From positions 14,938,501-15,002,500 of the forward strand of contig NC_088320.1 of assembly GCF_910592395.1 (NCBI RefSeq): a stretch of DNA of 64,000 nucleotides, written 5' to 3'. Of this stretch, positions 54,179-64,000 are shown piece after piece. Made by a program: the position numbers and the translations under genes. Source of the DNA: Lineus longissimus. Taxonomy: Eukaryota; Nemertea; Pilidiophora; Heteronemertea; Lineidae. The notes beneath the pieces were generated by a model. The model was not told the origin of the DNA and made no database searches. It was given only the letters and a program-made list of their open reading frames with translations. Positions within the stretch are counted from its first letter, which is position 1, and every line of letters starts with the position of its first letter.

Positions 54179-54443
54179 ATTTCAATGTTAAGACTTATCG
54201 CCCCCGTTAAAGCTAACGTTATTCTGAGCAACTCAACCCAGCTGGCCAACAGTGAAAACCTGAAGTCGGTTATAAGCGACTCAATATGTTTTTATGGTTC
54301 ATGTGGGTCCTCAGACGCGTCAGGAATGATACATCACATATCGCTCGGAATTCTGATCTGACCTACTTTTCCAAGTCGGAGAAGTCAAATCCCAGATTTT
54401 CTTCAAGAGGACATGCCCCACCCCTCAAAAGATAATTTGTTTC
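54179..54443 (+). repeat. Direct repeat preceding module X copy 2
   Basis: Matches 56305-56583 (both start near CCCGTTAAAGCTAACG and end at CCTCAAAAGATAATTTG). It shows that module X copies 2 and 3 share the same left flank. Confidence 0.8.
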
Positions 54444-55800
54444 CAAAACTGATGTAATGTGGTGTAACAAAGGGACATTTTTCAACCAACTTGATAACGA
54501 GGAGTACAGAAAATGTCTCATGATATAGGTAATAATTTCGGAAAAAATGTTTTTGAAAAAGATGAAAGTCCTGCCTCCCTAGGTGTCCAGTTAAGAACTC
54601 CGTGTGGTATGTGATGTATCCTTGCTAGCTAGCAGTTACAGCATGCATGGGTACAAGGAAGAGCTCTGCAATAACAGGTCTTAAAGGATACCACGGAAAC
54701 CAAGAATACCGTACTGCAAATAGGTCGGCAGAAATAAGAAACCTGAGTCGATAAACGATAATGCAAGTCGTTGTTGACACTGGCTATCTATTTCTACTAC
54801 AGCAGAGATCAAATAAAAATAAATTCAAAAATCCTTCAGACATGTGAGGCTGACAGTTAGAACAATGAAGTTGACAAGATTTTATAGCCGTAATGGTCAA
54901 GTTTCGGAGAAATAACAACTCTATAGACATATTAACACTCAGTACAGCAGGAATACTTTATCTCGCTCATACTACATTTGGCGTAACAATCATTTATCAC
55001 TTTCACTTGGTGCCTTGATCGATGCTTCGTGCCTGGACAAGCAGAGCGCCTGGATATGCATGGTGCTTGGACATGCGTGGTGTCGGGCAAGTATGTGCCT
55101 GGACATGCATGTTGCTTGGACATGCATGATGCCTGGACATGCATGGAGCCTGGACATGCATGTTGCTTGGACATGCATGGTGCCTGAGCAAACATGGTGC
55201 TTGGACATGCATGGTGCTTGTACATGCATGGGGCCTTGACAAGCATGGTACCTTGACAAGCATGGTGCGTGGATATGCTTGGTGCCTGGACATGCGTGGT
55301 GCCTGGACATGCTCGGGCCCTTGACTAGTATGGTGCCTGGACATGCATTGTGCCCGGACATGCATAGTGCCTGAACTTGAAAGGTGCCTGGCAAGAATAG
55401 TGCCTGGCCAGCATGGTGCCAGGACATGCATTGTATCTGGACATGCATGTTGCTGGACATGCATACTGCCTGGACTATTATTAACACTCTGTATACTAGT
55501 AGCATCATTCATCAGCGCGATCGATTCAGAGTTCAAAGGAAATAAGCAGTGATAATCGTATTGATCGAAATTCACTTCATGTATGAGTATAGTACAATGG
55601 ATATTGATCAATTCAGATTGTGAATATAAAAATACAGCTTCGCAGCACTTATTTAGAATAGCAAAATCAATGCTATGAATGGCTCCAAGCGTCTGAAAAA
55701 AGAACAAACCAGAGCCTCATTATACCGCACGGCTCAGACTGTTTTCGGTTATAGGCAGGATGCTTATCTTACTTCGCTGAGCACATTTGCAAACCGGAAA
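54444..55800 (+). repeat. Module X, copy 2 (more diverged)
   Basis: Shares the order of sequence blocks with copies 1 and 3, including the minisatellite and the ATGAATGGCTCCAAGCG-type segment after it, but with many differences. Confidence 0.8.
55020..55480. repeat. 17-bp minisatellite, module X copy 2
   Basis: About 26 variants of TGGTGCCTGGACATGCA. Confidence 0.95.
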
Positions 55801-55989
55801 ATCCATGCCTTTGTCACGTTCAAGCATTGCCAGGTGATCAGTCAGGCGAAGCCCAGGAATTCCTAGCTCAACAGGTAATTCATCAATTCCAGACACACAC
55901 ACTGGCAATGACGTAGCATCGTACTCTCGGAATTGGTTCAATCGGTTTTTTCGTCTTCTATTTCATTCGCACACTATACTTCGGAAAGT

Positions 55990-56120
55990 TTATAGCATGT
56001 CAACAGTGTTACTGAGGGCAGTGAAGGCAGTGTTGTTTTGCCGAGACTTGGGAAGCTGCTGCCTTGCAAATTACGCAATTTTTTTCCGACTTCACCATTT
56101 TTCGGTGCCAGGTTAGGAAA
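55990..56120 (+). repeat. Fragment of module Y start (copy 2)
   Basis: CACTGAGGGCAGTGAAGGCA-like start as in 50340, followed by diverged homologous sequence for about 120 bp only. The rest of module Y is missing here. Confidence 0.65.
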
Positions 56121-56304
56121 AGATGACGAATGTAGCACTTCCCGAGAGGGCTATGAATTTGAAACTTTGTATTCAGGACCCCCTAGGTCGGGTGACCTTT
56201 GACACTGAACTTCGATCTGAGTTGATCCCGACTTGTCCACCACGTTTTCCTAAACAGTTACCTAGTAAGTATCCTTAATGACGTCATTTCAACCCATTAA
56301 AATG

Positions 56305-56583
56305 TAACGTCAAAACTTAACGCTCCCGTTAAAGCTAACGTTATTCTGAACAACTCGCCACGGGTGGCCAAAAAGGAAAACCTGAAGTTGCTTTTAAGCG
56401 AGTCGTTTTCCCTACCTGTTTATGGTTCATGTGGGCCCTCAGACGAGTCAGGAACAAGGATAGCAAGGATACATCACATATCGCACAGACTTCTGATTTA
56501 ACCTACATTTCCAAGTCGGAGAATACAAATCCAAGGATTTCTTCAAGAGGACATGTCCCATCCCTCAAAAGATAATTTGTTTT
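56305..56583 (+). repeat. Direct repeat preceding module X copy 3
   Basis: Counterpart of 54179-54443. A LINE at 56590-57960 separates it from module X copy 3. Confidence 0.8.
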
Positions 56584-56589
56584 CCTATC

Positions 56590-57960
56590 TTGATCATCAT
56601 CATCATCATCATATCCCGCAGCCATGCGGCCATTGGGGCGACCCTGTTTTATCGACGATTCGGGACCATATGGTTCTGTCTTCTGCGAGGCGGATCAGGT
56701 CACTGGTCTTCCTTCCGGTCCAGTCCTTCACATCGTCCATCCAAATTCTCTTTGGTCGGCCACGTCGACGGTTCCCCTCTACTGTGCCCTGCAGGATGGT
56801 ATTGGCTAGCGTTCCCTTGGCTCTGGTGACGTGGCCGAACCACCTCAGCTTTCTCTTCTTGGCAATGGTTAGGATGCTATCATGGCGCCCGATGTACTGG
56901 ATGACCAGCTCTCTTACTCGGATGTTGGTGGTGTGGGTGGTATAGTGTATGCCGAGCAGTCTCCTGTAACAGTTCATTTCAAACGCGTTGATCCGCTTCT
57001 CGATCTCGCTGTTCATGGTCCAGGATTCTGCCGCATACAAGAAGACTGAGATCACCAAGGATCTTAGAAGGTGGAGTTTTGACGTCATTGCGATGTTTCT
57101 GTCGCGCCAAATTATCTTAAGTCTGGCTAAGGCAGCTGCAGCTTTGGCTATGCGTGTCTTCACCTCCTTGACGAACGTACCGTCCTCTGTTTGTGTGGCT
57201 CCAAGATAGATGAACTCTGCCACTTGTTCCAGGTGGTAGTCTCTGAGGCACACGTCAATCGGTTCACCTCCGCTGGATGCCATTGTCTTTGTCTTCTCTA
57301 GGCTAATTTCCATGCCATATCTGCCACTGGTTTTGTCAACCTTCTGTGAGTGGTGGATTTGGTCACTTGCTGAGCCGTGTAGGAGATCGATGTCATCGGC
57401 GAACCTCAGATCGCTGATCGTTCGACCCGATATCGTCAAAGGTGACTCCAGTTCGACGCGCGACTCTGCCATATTGTTCTCTTCTGGGGACTTGCCATGT
57501 TTGAGACTCTTAAGGGCAGCCTCCACTTCGCTCTCCAGGATATCAGGGTCCTCTTCAACCTGGTCCGCTGTCTGGTCCTTCAGCTCTTGGAGGACTTCTT
57601 GCTCAGCCGATATCTGATAGTTATACAGCTCGGAGCAGTACTCGTGCTATATCTTTGCAATGGCTGGCTTCTCGGAGAGTAGGGTCCCATTGGCGTCTTC
57701 AATGCAACTTATCCTGCTCGACTTCTGCTGGGTGAGCTCTTTTACAGTGTCGTACGCTACTTTAGTGTTGTTTGCCCTCAGACTAGACTCGATGCTGTCA
57801 CATTTCTGTTGGATCCAGGTCTCCTTGGCCTTGCCTACTTCTTTTTTGACCTCCTTGTTGATTGCTCGGTAGGCCTCGCTCTCCTGGGGTGAGTTGAACC
57901 TGGTTTGTTTCAGTTTTCGTCTCTCATCACACCTTTGGAGGATATCTTAATAGGCATACT
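56590..57960 (-). mobile_element. Internally deleted non-LTR retrotransposon (RTE/jockey-like)
   Basis: The minus strand encodes the segment before the reverse transcriptase (KVAYDTVKELTQQK), an EAALKSLKHGKSP motif and then, after a deletion of most of the domain, the FADDID catalytic box. The C-terminal half follows intact, including LRWFGHVTR and NRRRGRPKRIWMDD. The largest open frame is 56609-57526. A TAG near 57648 and the deletion make it inactive. Confidence 0.88.
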
Positions 57961-57964
57961 TAAT

Positions 57965-58267
57965 TCTTGGTTTTAAACTACCAGTCCGTTGGCCATGCCC
58001 CAATCCACGATTACAATACTGCATAGCCGCGTTCATGAATGGAGGCATGTCTGTCTGGATTGGCTAGTTCAGCAATGAATAGACAGATTTGACGTAACCG
58101 GCTGGTTATCATTCTGGTATTCTGACCAATCACTAGTAATCGACACCATTCCTTCATGAATGAGCGGCAAACCTCAGACCTATGCTACGGATTGGCATGA
58201 GCGTTATTATGACCGCCTCATTGTTGAAAAGGGGCTGGACAAACTATACGCTGAACTTGTCGTTTAA
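57965..58267. other. Spacer; no gene seen
   Basis: Sequence between the LINE and module X copy 3 with no recognisable feature. Confidence 0.45.
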
Positions 58268-60239
58268 AACTGAGAATAAGGTATTTATGATTTATGATGT
58301 AACAAAAGGGCATTTTGGAGCCAACCTGGTCATGAGGAATGCTAGGGCAAAGAAACGCCCATGGTTTAGGTAAACATTTCGGGGAAAAGGTTTTGAAAGA
58401 AAATGAATATTTCCCACCCTTCATATGAAAGTCCTGCCCCCCTCCGCATCCAGTTAAGAACTCCGTGTGATATGTGATGTATCCTGGCAACGTAGCAGTC
58501 TCTGGCATGTCTTGGACACGGAAAGGCTATGCAATAAAAGGAAATATCAGATACCACGGAAACCAAGATATACTAAAAATTGGTCCGCAGAAGTTAGGAA
58601 TCTGAGTCAACAATGATGCAAATCGGTGTCGACACTGGATATTCATTTCCACTACAGCTGGGAACAAAAAGTAAAGCAATCATAAATCCTTCTCACATGT
58701 GAGGGTGTCAGTTAGAGACAAGCAGTTGGAATACTTTGCTCATACTTCATGTGGTGTAAACAAACAATCATTTATCAACTCCACTTGCTGACCGAACAAG
58801 CATGGTCCCAGGGCATACATATTGCTTGGACATGCATGGCGCCTTGACATGCGTGGTGCCTGGACATGTGTGTTGCTTTGACAAGAATATATCCTCTGGG
58901 CATGCATGGTGCCTGGGCATACTGGTGCCTTGACAAGCATGGTGCTTGGACATGCTTGATGCCTGCATATGCGTTGCACCTGAATATGCATGGTCCCTGG
59001 ACATGCATGCTGTCTGGACCTGCACGGTTCCTGGAGTTGCATGGTGCCTTGACAAGTTTGGTGCCTTATCAAGCATAGTTCTTGGACATGATTGGTGCCT
59101 GGACATGCGTGGTGCCTGGACGTGCATGTTGTCTAGACATGCGCCTTGACTAGCATGGTGCCTGGACATGGATGCTGCCTGGACATGCGTGCTGCCTGGA
59201 CATGCATGGTACCTGGAGTTGCATGGTGCCTTGACAAGTTTGGTGCCTTATCAAGCATAGTTCTTGGACATGATTGGTGCCTGGACATGCGTGGTGCCTG
59301 GACGTGCATGTTGTCTAGACATGCGCCTTGACTAGCATGGTGCCTGGACATGGATGCTGCCTGGACATGCGTGCTGCCTGGACATGCATGGTACCTGGAG
59401 TTGCATGGTGCCTTGAGAAGCTTGGTGCCTTTTCAAGCATAGTACTTGGATATGATTGGTGCCTGGACATGTGTGGTGCCTGGACATGCATGTTGTCTAG
59501 ACATGCGCCTTGACTAGCATGGTGCCTGGACATGGATGCTGCCTGGACATGGATGCTGCCTGGACATGCGTGCTGCCTGAACTATTATTGATAACACCCT
59601 GTATATACGAGTAGCATCATTCATTAACGTGATCGGTGCAGTGTTTAAAGAGATAGGCGGTGATAATCGTATTGATCGCAATTCACTATGAGTACAGTAC
59701 AATCGATATCGGTCAATTCAGGTATTGGTTCTTTCAATTATTTTAACATGTTTAAGCCTATGATATGCTGCTCTCTAGACCTACGGAAATGCAACACTTC
59801 TCACTCACCGTGGGCAGGATGTCGATCGAACTTTGCAGCACTAATTTTAAATAGCAGAAACCAATGCTATGAATAGTTTCAAGCGTCTGAAGAAAGTACA
59901 AACCAGGGCTTGATACTTTACAGCTAAATGTCTATTCGGTTATAGGCATGATGTTATCTTACTTCGCTGAGCACATAGAACAGGAAAATAAAAAAAAACA
60001 TATTGCGGTCAGGTGTGATTGGCCTTTTTAATAGGATTATTACAAGAGTGTGGAAATGCATGTGGGATATGGATCAATGTGGACAAACGACAGTATACAA
60101 TGCCAGGAGAAGAGTCCATTGGTCAGTTCTTTGTTATGTGGGGCACGTTTTTGTTATGTCTACACCATGTTGTCATTAAAATGTGCACTTGTCTACCCTT
60201 AATGATAAAGTATGTTACCATTAGACTCTTTTTTCATGC
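58268..60239 (+). repeat. Module X, copy 3
   Basis: Close relative of copy 1 (45883-47795) without the LINE fragment and with an expanded minisatellite. It is joined directly to module Y copy 3 at 60239 (TTTTTTCATGC then CAGTGAAGG). Confidence 0.88.
58795..59580. repeat. 17-bp minisatellite with 182-bp higher-order repeat, module X copy 3
   Basis: About 45 units. From about 59055, blocks of 182 bp (59055, 59237, 59419) are nearly identical, so a group of about eleven units was copied as a block. Confidence 0.95.
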
Positions 60240-60555
60240 CAGTGAAGGCAGTGTTTTTAACCGAGATTTGGGTGGCTTAAGCCTTGCAAATTACTCATTC
60301 TTTCCCATTTCTCTTTTTTTCTCTTTTTTTCGAGGCCGCGTTGGGAAAAGAAGTCGAATGCGCACAGTGTATATTCAAGTGTTCGAAAAACAGCAAGTAA
60401 TGTCATCCGCCACCAATGTTGATTGGGCTCCCCTCGATTTGCTTAAGAACAAGGAAAATATATATCTACAACAAGACGTCACAGTACTGTTTAGATCAAT
60501 GACTACAGGCAGCGCATTACAAGTGCTAGTAGAGAATCGACCCACGGAAGGCTAA
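60019..60555 (+). CDS. Chimeric open frame across the X3-Y3 junction
   Basis: The frame of 178 codons begins in the module X tail (GLLQECGNACGIWINVDKRQ) and crosses the junction at 60239 into module Y segment A (MSSATNVDWAPLDLLKNKEN). In copy 1 the two parts are about 2.5 kb apart, and segment A is frameshifted by an extra T near 50529. The first part has a Cys-containing and hydrophobic composition, the last part looks soluble. I recognise no family, and there is no evidence that it is expressed. Confidence 0.25.
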   Translation: MAFLIGLLQECGNACGIWINVDKRQYTMPGEESIGQFFVMWGTFLLCLHHVVIKMCTCLPLMIKYVTIRLFFHASEGSVFNRDLGGLSLANYSFFPISLFFSFFRGRVGKRSRMRTVYIQVFEKQQVMSSATNVDWAPLDLLKNKENIYLQQDVTVLFRSMTTGSALQVLVENRPTEG

Positions 60556-60693
60556 CTCGGGTCAAATCGGAGTAACATCGGAATAGCGTGATAATTTAGT
60601 CAGATTTTTAATTTTTTTTTTCTTAATTGTTTTGTGCAATTTCTTATGGAAACTACATGTAATTTTATGTAGAATAAGAGGCGACTGGGCAGC

Positions 60694-60993
60694 CCACAGC
60701 TTGGTAATATTGGTCTTAATGATACCAATGGTCCTTTAAGTCCAACCTCGGCTGCGAAAAGTTTCCTAGGCCAGGATCAAGTTGAGAGGGCTAAAATAAC
60801 GGACAACGCGTTTTTTACGATGTTCGATGCGAAACAAAATAGGAAAAACGTGTAATACTTTAATACTGAAGGAGTAATACATTCACCGTGTTCATTAAAG
60901 AAAATCGAAATCAGATGTTTTAATATTGGTCCAATACTCAACTTAATAACGCAAAGTCAGTTTTTTAAAGTAACTTTGCTGAGTCAAAAGTGA
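60694..60993 (+). pseudogene. Segment B of module-Y gene, with premature stop
   Basis: Counterpart of 50803-51102. A TAA at 60853 replaces the CAA codon of copy 1; otherwise the frame is the same to the TGA at 60991. Confidence 0.4.
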
Positions 60994-61072
60994 AGAAATA
61001 TCTAGAGGTTTTCTGAACCTTAGCAATTTTGAAATAATCAGAGAAATCATATGAAAACCCTTCCATTAGACC

Positions 61073-61465
61073 ATGGCTCATCACGTCTCTCCACTGCTCA
61101 GCAGTGTATTATACATACACATGGCTATGTATTCTATATTGTCATTCCATATGGTCATTTCTTTGAGAATCTTTGAGCGAGTGCATTGGGAAGGCTATCC
61201 CACCGAGAAGGAGGTATCTCTGACGAGATCTCTACTGCAGTGCTCTATTTTTCTACCATCGGGAAGACATGTGGTAGGTTTTAGTGTTGAGTGCAAAGCG
61301 CAAACCACTTGCACAATACATTCATCACAGCATGAGGATGCGACAGGTACAAAATTAAACAAAAAAGGAGCAGACATCTGGATGGAGCGGGTAGGTAGAG
61401 GTAATGATCAAAGTGTTATCATATCCTCGGAAACCCTACTGACAAATAGACCTTTTCGTATTTGA
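61073..61465 (+). CDS. Open segment C of module-Y gene, copy 3
   Basis: Counterpart of 51182-51553, 130 codons; the C-terminal few residues differ because copy 1 has two extra bases near 51530. Confidence 0.35.
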   Translation: MAHHVSPLLSSVLYIHMAMYSILSFHMVISLRIFERVHWEGYPTEKEVSLTRSLLQCSIFLPSGRHVVGFSVECKAQTTCTIHSSQHEDATGTKLNKKGADIWMERVGRGNDQSVIISSETLLTNRPFRI

Positions 61466-62603
61466 ATCCACGGCGTCAAATCATATCATCATTCGGATCG
61501 GAAAATTACATCGCATGAGCCACAAGTGTGCAAGGGCCATAAACCTACCTTGAACATACTCTTAACTTACTTGGACGTGGGACTTACCCAGCAGGAGGGA
61601 AATACCCCTGCTTGACACTATGCGCCGCCGATTGTGGTATCACACTAACGTTATTACTATCAACACCTGTTTTCCTCTACGTACTGACGAGGGTCCAGTC
61701 CGTGTCTCCTGCAATACACACACGTGTCTTATTAGTTTTTTGTTGCAATTTGGACGAGTGGGCGGGAAAGGGAATCCACGGAAACTACCACCGACTGCTC
61801 TTCTATTCTCTGTACCTCCCCCGTCATACACAGCTTATCAATATCAATGCTATTCGATTTATCAGTTTGGAAATCGTAAAGATTAATACACGGCTAAATA
61901 ACCATTGAAGTCATGACCGATTAGTCAGGTTTTGACGGATATAAGTGTAAGCGAGCAGCATCCCAAAAGTCCAGTGGGGAACCATACGCGATATAAGAGA
62001 CTTTCCGCCCGTCGAGTCCTCTGCCTTTATAACGTGTCCCTATCGATTTTGCGTACGACGTCATCAGTTTGTGTACTTTGGAAGACACGTGGTACCGCAT
62101 AAGTATAGAACTGTATTCAATACGTGATGCAATACGCATGATATTGAAAGATTTGACTCGCATTTGCAGCTAAATTTAGTCTTCTATCATATTACTATCC
62201 GGTTGAGAAATATTGTAGCTTTCGTTGAAGATGCTTTCGTTTGTGAAGTTTTTTTGGAGAAATCAGAGGCGTTTTCATTGCTACCTATCTGATGAGCTGT
62301 TCACAAATTGCGTACGGCTGAGTTATCGAAGCTCAAGCTCATTTGATGACCGACTTACGTACCACTTATCCGTATGCGACGTACGTATTTTCCATATGGA
62401 TAACTGGTACGTTTTGACAGTGCTGAAGGTCACTAGTTACCAAACTTCGCGTTCTTCTCATCTCAGATCCGAATAGATATGCTACGTTTCGGCTACAACG
62501 AAGGTTTCGACTGAAGAAAACTACTCCGAGACATATACTGGGTATTGTTTACTGTCCTAAACAACAGTTCTTTCTCTTACATTCATGTGGTGGCATTTTT
62601 CGA

Positions 62604-63443
62604 ATGATGAATCCTCCATCCTTTTTTATTGCATATTACCCAGGCTCAATTCCTACACAAAAACATCTTTTTAACCTACAAAAACGGGTCACAGATGTAT
62701 CATATTTTAAAGCATATCTGCTTGTGTTCTGTTTACATTCCTCTCGCAGTAAGTTGTATGTAGATTTATACAGTTATAGCGGAAGGTTTGTATCTCATGT
62801 TACTGTGAACTGCACCATAAGTGGTTTAAGATGCAGCCCAGTGATGTCAGATGACATGAGTCATGTAATAGTTTGGACTCAAAATCTTACCAGAACAACC
62901 AAACAAGGCAAGCCTTATTACGATCTGATTATTTTTAAAATTGACCATCGCTCCGAACAAGATATTGCATTTACTCATCCAAATTTGATAACGTCCTTCC
63001 CAGGTGAAAAAAGGCAGCTCCGCCCTCTTCATCGGGCAGTGTGGTCGAATGCAAATATTTTGATTTATCTCATAAAGAAAAGAACAGTAATTGTATTTCG
63101 CTACAAAGAAGGTTACTACAGACTGCTTTACAAGCCGAAGTTTAATATGGGAAAAATCTATCTTGGGGCATGGGATCATGTCAACAGCGGATTAATATCT
63201 TTCGAACGGAAGGATAAAGGGAAATATAGATCTTTTACACTTTTTAGGTTGTCATTTAGAGAGGACAACAATTTAATGCATTTGACAAGAGTTCCAGGTT
63301 TCGAAGTGCGGTGCCCAGCTCGCAATAACCCATATCCAATATTAGCAATCAGTTCAAATGGAATGCTTTTCTCTCGCAAACATTTCATCGGCGTGAAACC
63401 AATAGTAGTTGATCACTTCCGCATGATGCCTGGACATGACTGA
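62604..63443 (+). CDS. Uncharacterised beta-rich protein, module Y copy 3
   Basis: An intact frame of 279 codons, homologous along its full length to 52708-53544. The C-terminal third (ARNNPYPILAISSNGMLFSR, ending HFRMMPGHD) is best conserved. The N-terminal third is more variable: FDFQELVTDVLCF in copy 1 corresponds to FNLQKRVTDVSYF here. Because the frame survived in both duplicates it may be a real coding unit, but upstream segments A and B are damaged in one copy or the other. No family recognised. Confidence 0.5.
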   Translation: MMNPPSFFIAYYPGSIPTQKHLFNLQKRVTDVSYFKAYLLVFCLHSSRSKLYVDLYSYSGRFVSHVTVNCTISGLRCSPVMSDDMSHVIVWTQNLTRTTKQGKPYYDLIIFKIDHRSEQDIAFTHPNLITSFPGEKRQLRPLHRAVWSNANILIYLIKKRTVIVFRYKEGYYRLLYKPKFNMGKIYLGAWDHVNSGLISFERKDKGKYRSFTLFRLSFREDNNLMHLTRVPGFEVRCPARNNPYPILAISSNGMLFSRKHFIGVKPIVVDHFRMMPGHD

Positions 63444-63589
63444 TCCTATTCAAGTTGCAATATGCATTAGGTGCCAAGCAGAACATCTATTAAACCAAGT
63501 ATTGATTGAAATTAAACATCTAACAAGTGTTAGCAAGACCTATACGAACAAAGTGATACCTCTCTCATCGTTATACTTATGGCAAGCGG

Positions 63590-64000
63590 AGTGTCCAGTA
63601 ATTAAAAAAACCTAGATTTATTAAAAAAAACAGGTTTTTTGCCTAATAAACTAAGTTTATTTGGAAAAAAATATAGTTTTTTTTAAAACAACCTTGTTGG
63701 TTAGTTAATAAATCGAGTTTCTTTAATAAAACCAAGTTTTTTTACTTTCTTTCCTAATAAAGTAGGTTTTTTAACAGAAACTAACATTTATGCTGAAAAA
63801 CCTTGTTTATTACCTAAAAAACTTGGTTTTTTTTACCACATAATCGTATAAAATATAAGTTTCTGTACAGAAATGTCCATTTATTCAATAAAACAAGGTT
63901 TATTACCAAAACAACCTAGTTTATTCAAAAAAACTAAGTTTATTACTGATAAACCTAATTTTTTTTAAAAACCAGGTTTATTAGAAAACTTACATTTTAA
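63590..64000. repeat. AT-rich degenerate repeat based on AAACCTAGTTTATTA
   Basis: Many variants of AAAACCTTGTTTATTA, in both orientations because the core AAACNNNGTTT is near-palindromic. It continues beyond the window. Confidence 0.75.

Larger units (their letters stand above)
60239..63579 (+). repeat. Module Y, copy 3
   Basis: Duplicate of 50345-53685. Homology with copy 1 ends at about 63579, where copy 1 continues into unique sequence and this copy enters an AT-rich repeat. Confidence 0.9.

Noticed and set aside
55720-55941. Minus-strand frame of 73 codons with coding-like composition
   Set aside because: It lies across the end of module X copy 2, is not kept in copies 1 and 3, and matches nothing I recognise.

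Overview
The window is animal genomic DNA: intron-containing genes, many LINE fragments with microsatellite tails, a tRNA-derived SINE, minisatellites and large segmental duplications. The gene content (a lineage-specific tandem cluster of intronless rhodopsin-class receptors, a 7-exon betaine-homocysteine methyltransferase gene, a Polinton-type element) fits a marine invertebrate deuterostome such as amphioxus, a sea urchin or an acorn worm. I cannot place it more precisely from sequence alone. There is no sign of bacterial or organellar DNA.

Region 1 (about 1-9160) is a decayed Polinton/Maverick-like element bounded by long terminal inverted repeats; the left repeat runs off the window start. 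Inside are the C-terminal part of a capsid protein of the F54H12.2-like family, an adenovirus-type cysteine protease whose start codon overlaps the capsid stop, and, on the opposite strand, a broken gene with no family I recognise, interrupted by a LINE insertion. I see no DNA polymerase B or integrase, so the copy looks internally deleted.

Region 2 (about 10940-37865) is a receptor array on the minus strand: six intact 344-residue GPCR genes, two full-length pseudogenes, five C-terminal relics and three TM2-TM4 fragments. A unit of about 10 kb holding three receptors is repeated, with a shorter first unit. Each full-length receptor carries a perfect CRE palindrome (TGACGTCA) 380-470 bp upstream of its ATG and a decayed duplicate of its own first ~35 codons between the two. 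The 5' halves of the two beta-type genes match within a unit while their 3' halves match between units, which points to gene conversion. Both ends of the array abut poly-C tracts.

Region 3 (39547-44695, minus strand) is a complete betaine-homocysteine S-methyltransferase-like gene. I could reconstruct seven coding exons with consistent phases (360 residues), including a GC-AG first intron. Its introns hold a 26-bp minisatellite, a CAC/AAC repeat and a SINE.

Region 4 (about 45880-63580) is a segmental duplication of two modules. X contains a 17-bp minisatellite. Y contains conserved open frames for an uncharacterised beta-rich protein of about 278 residues, present in two copies with mostly amino-acid-changing differences. 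X occurs three times, Y twice plus a fragment, with LINE insertions between. The window ends in an AT-rich degenerate repeat that begins exactly where homology between the Y copies stops.
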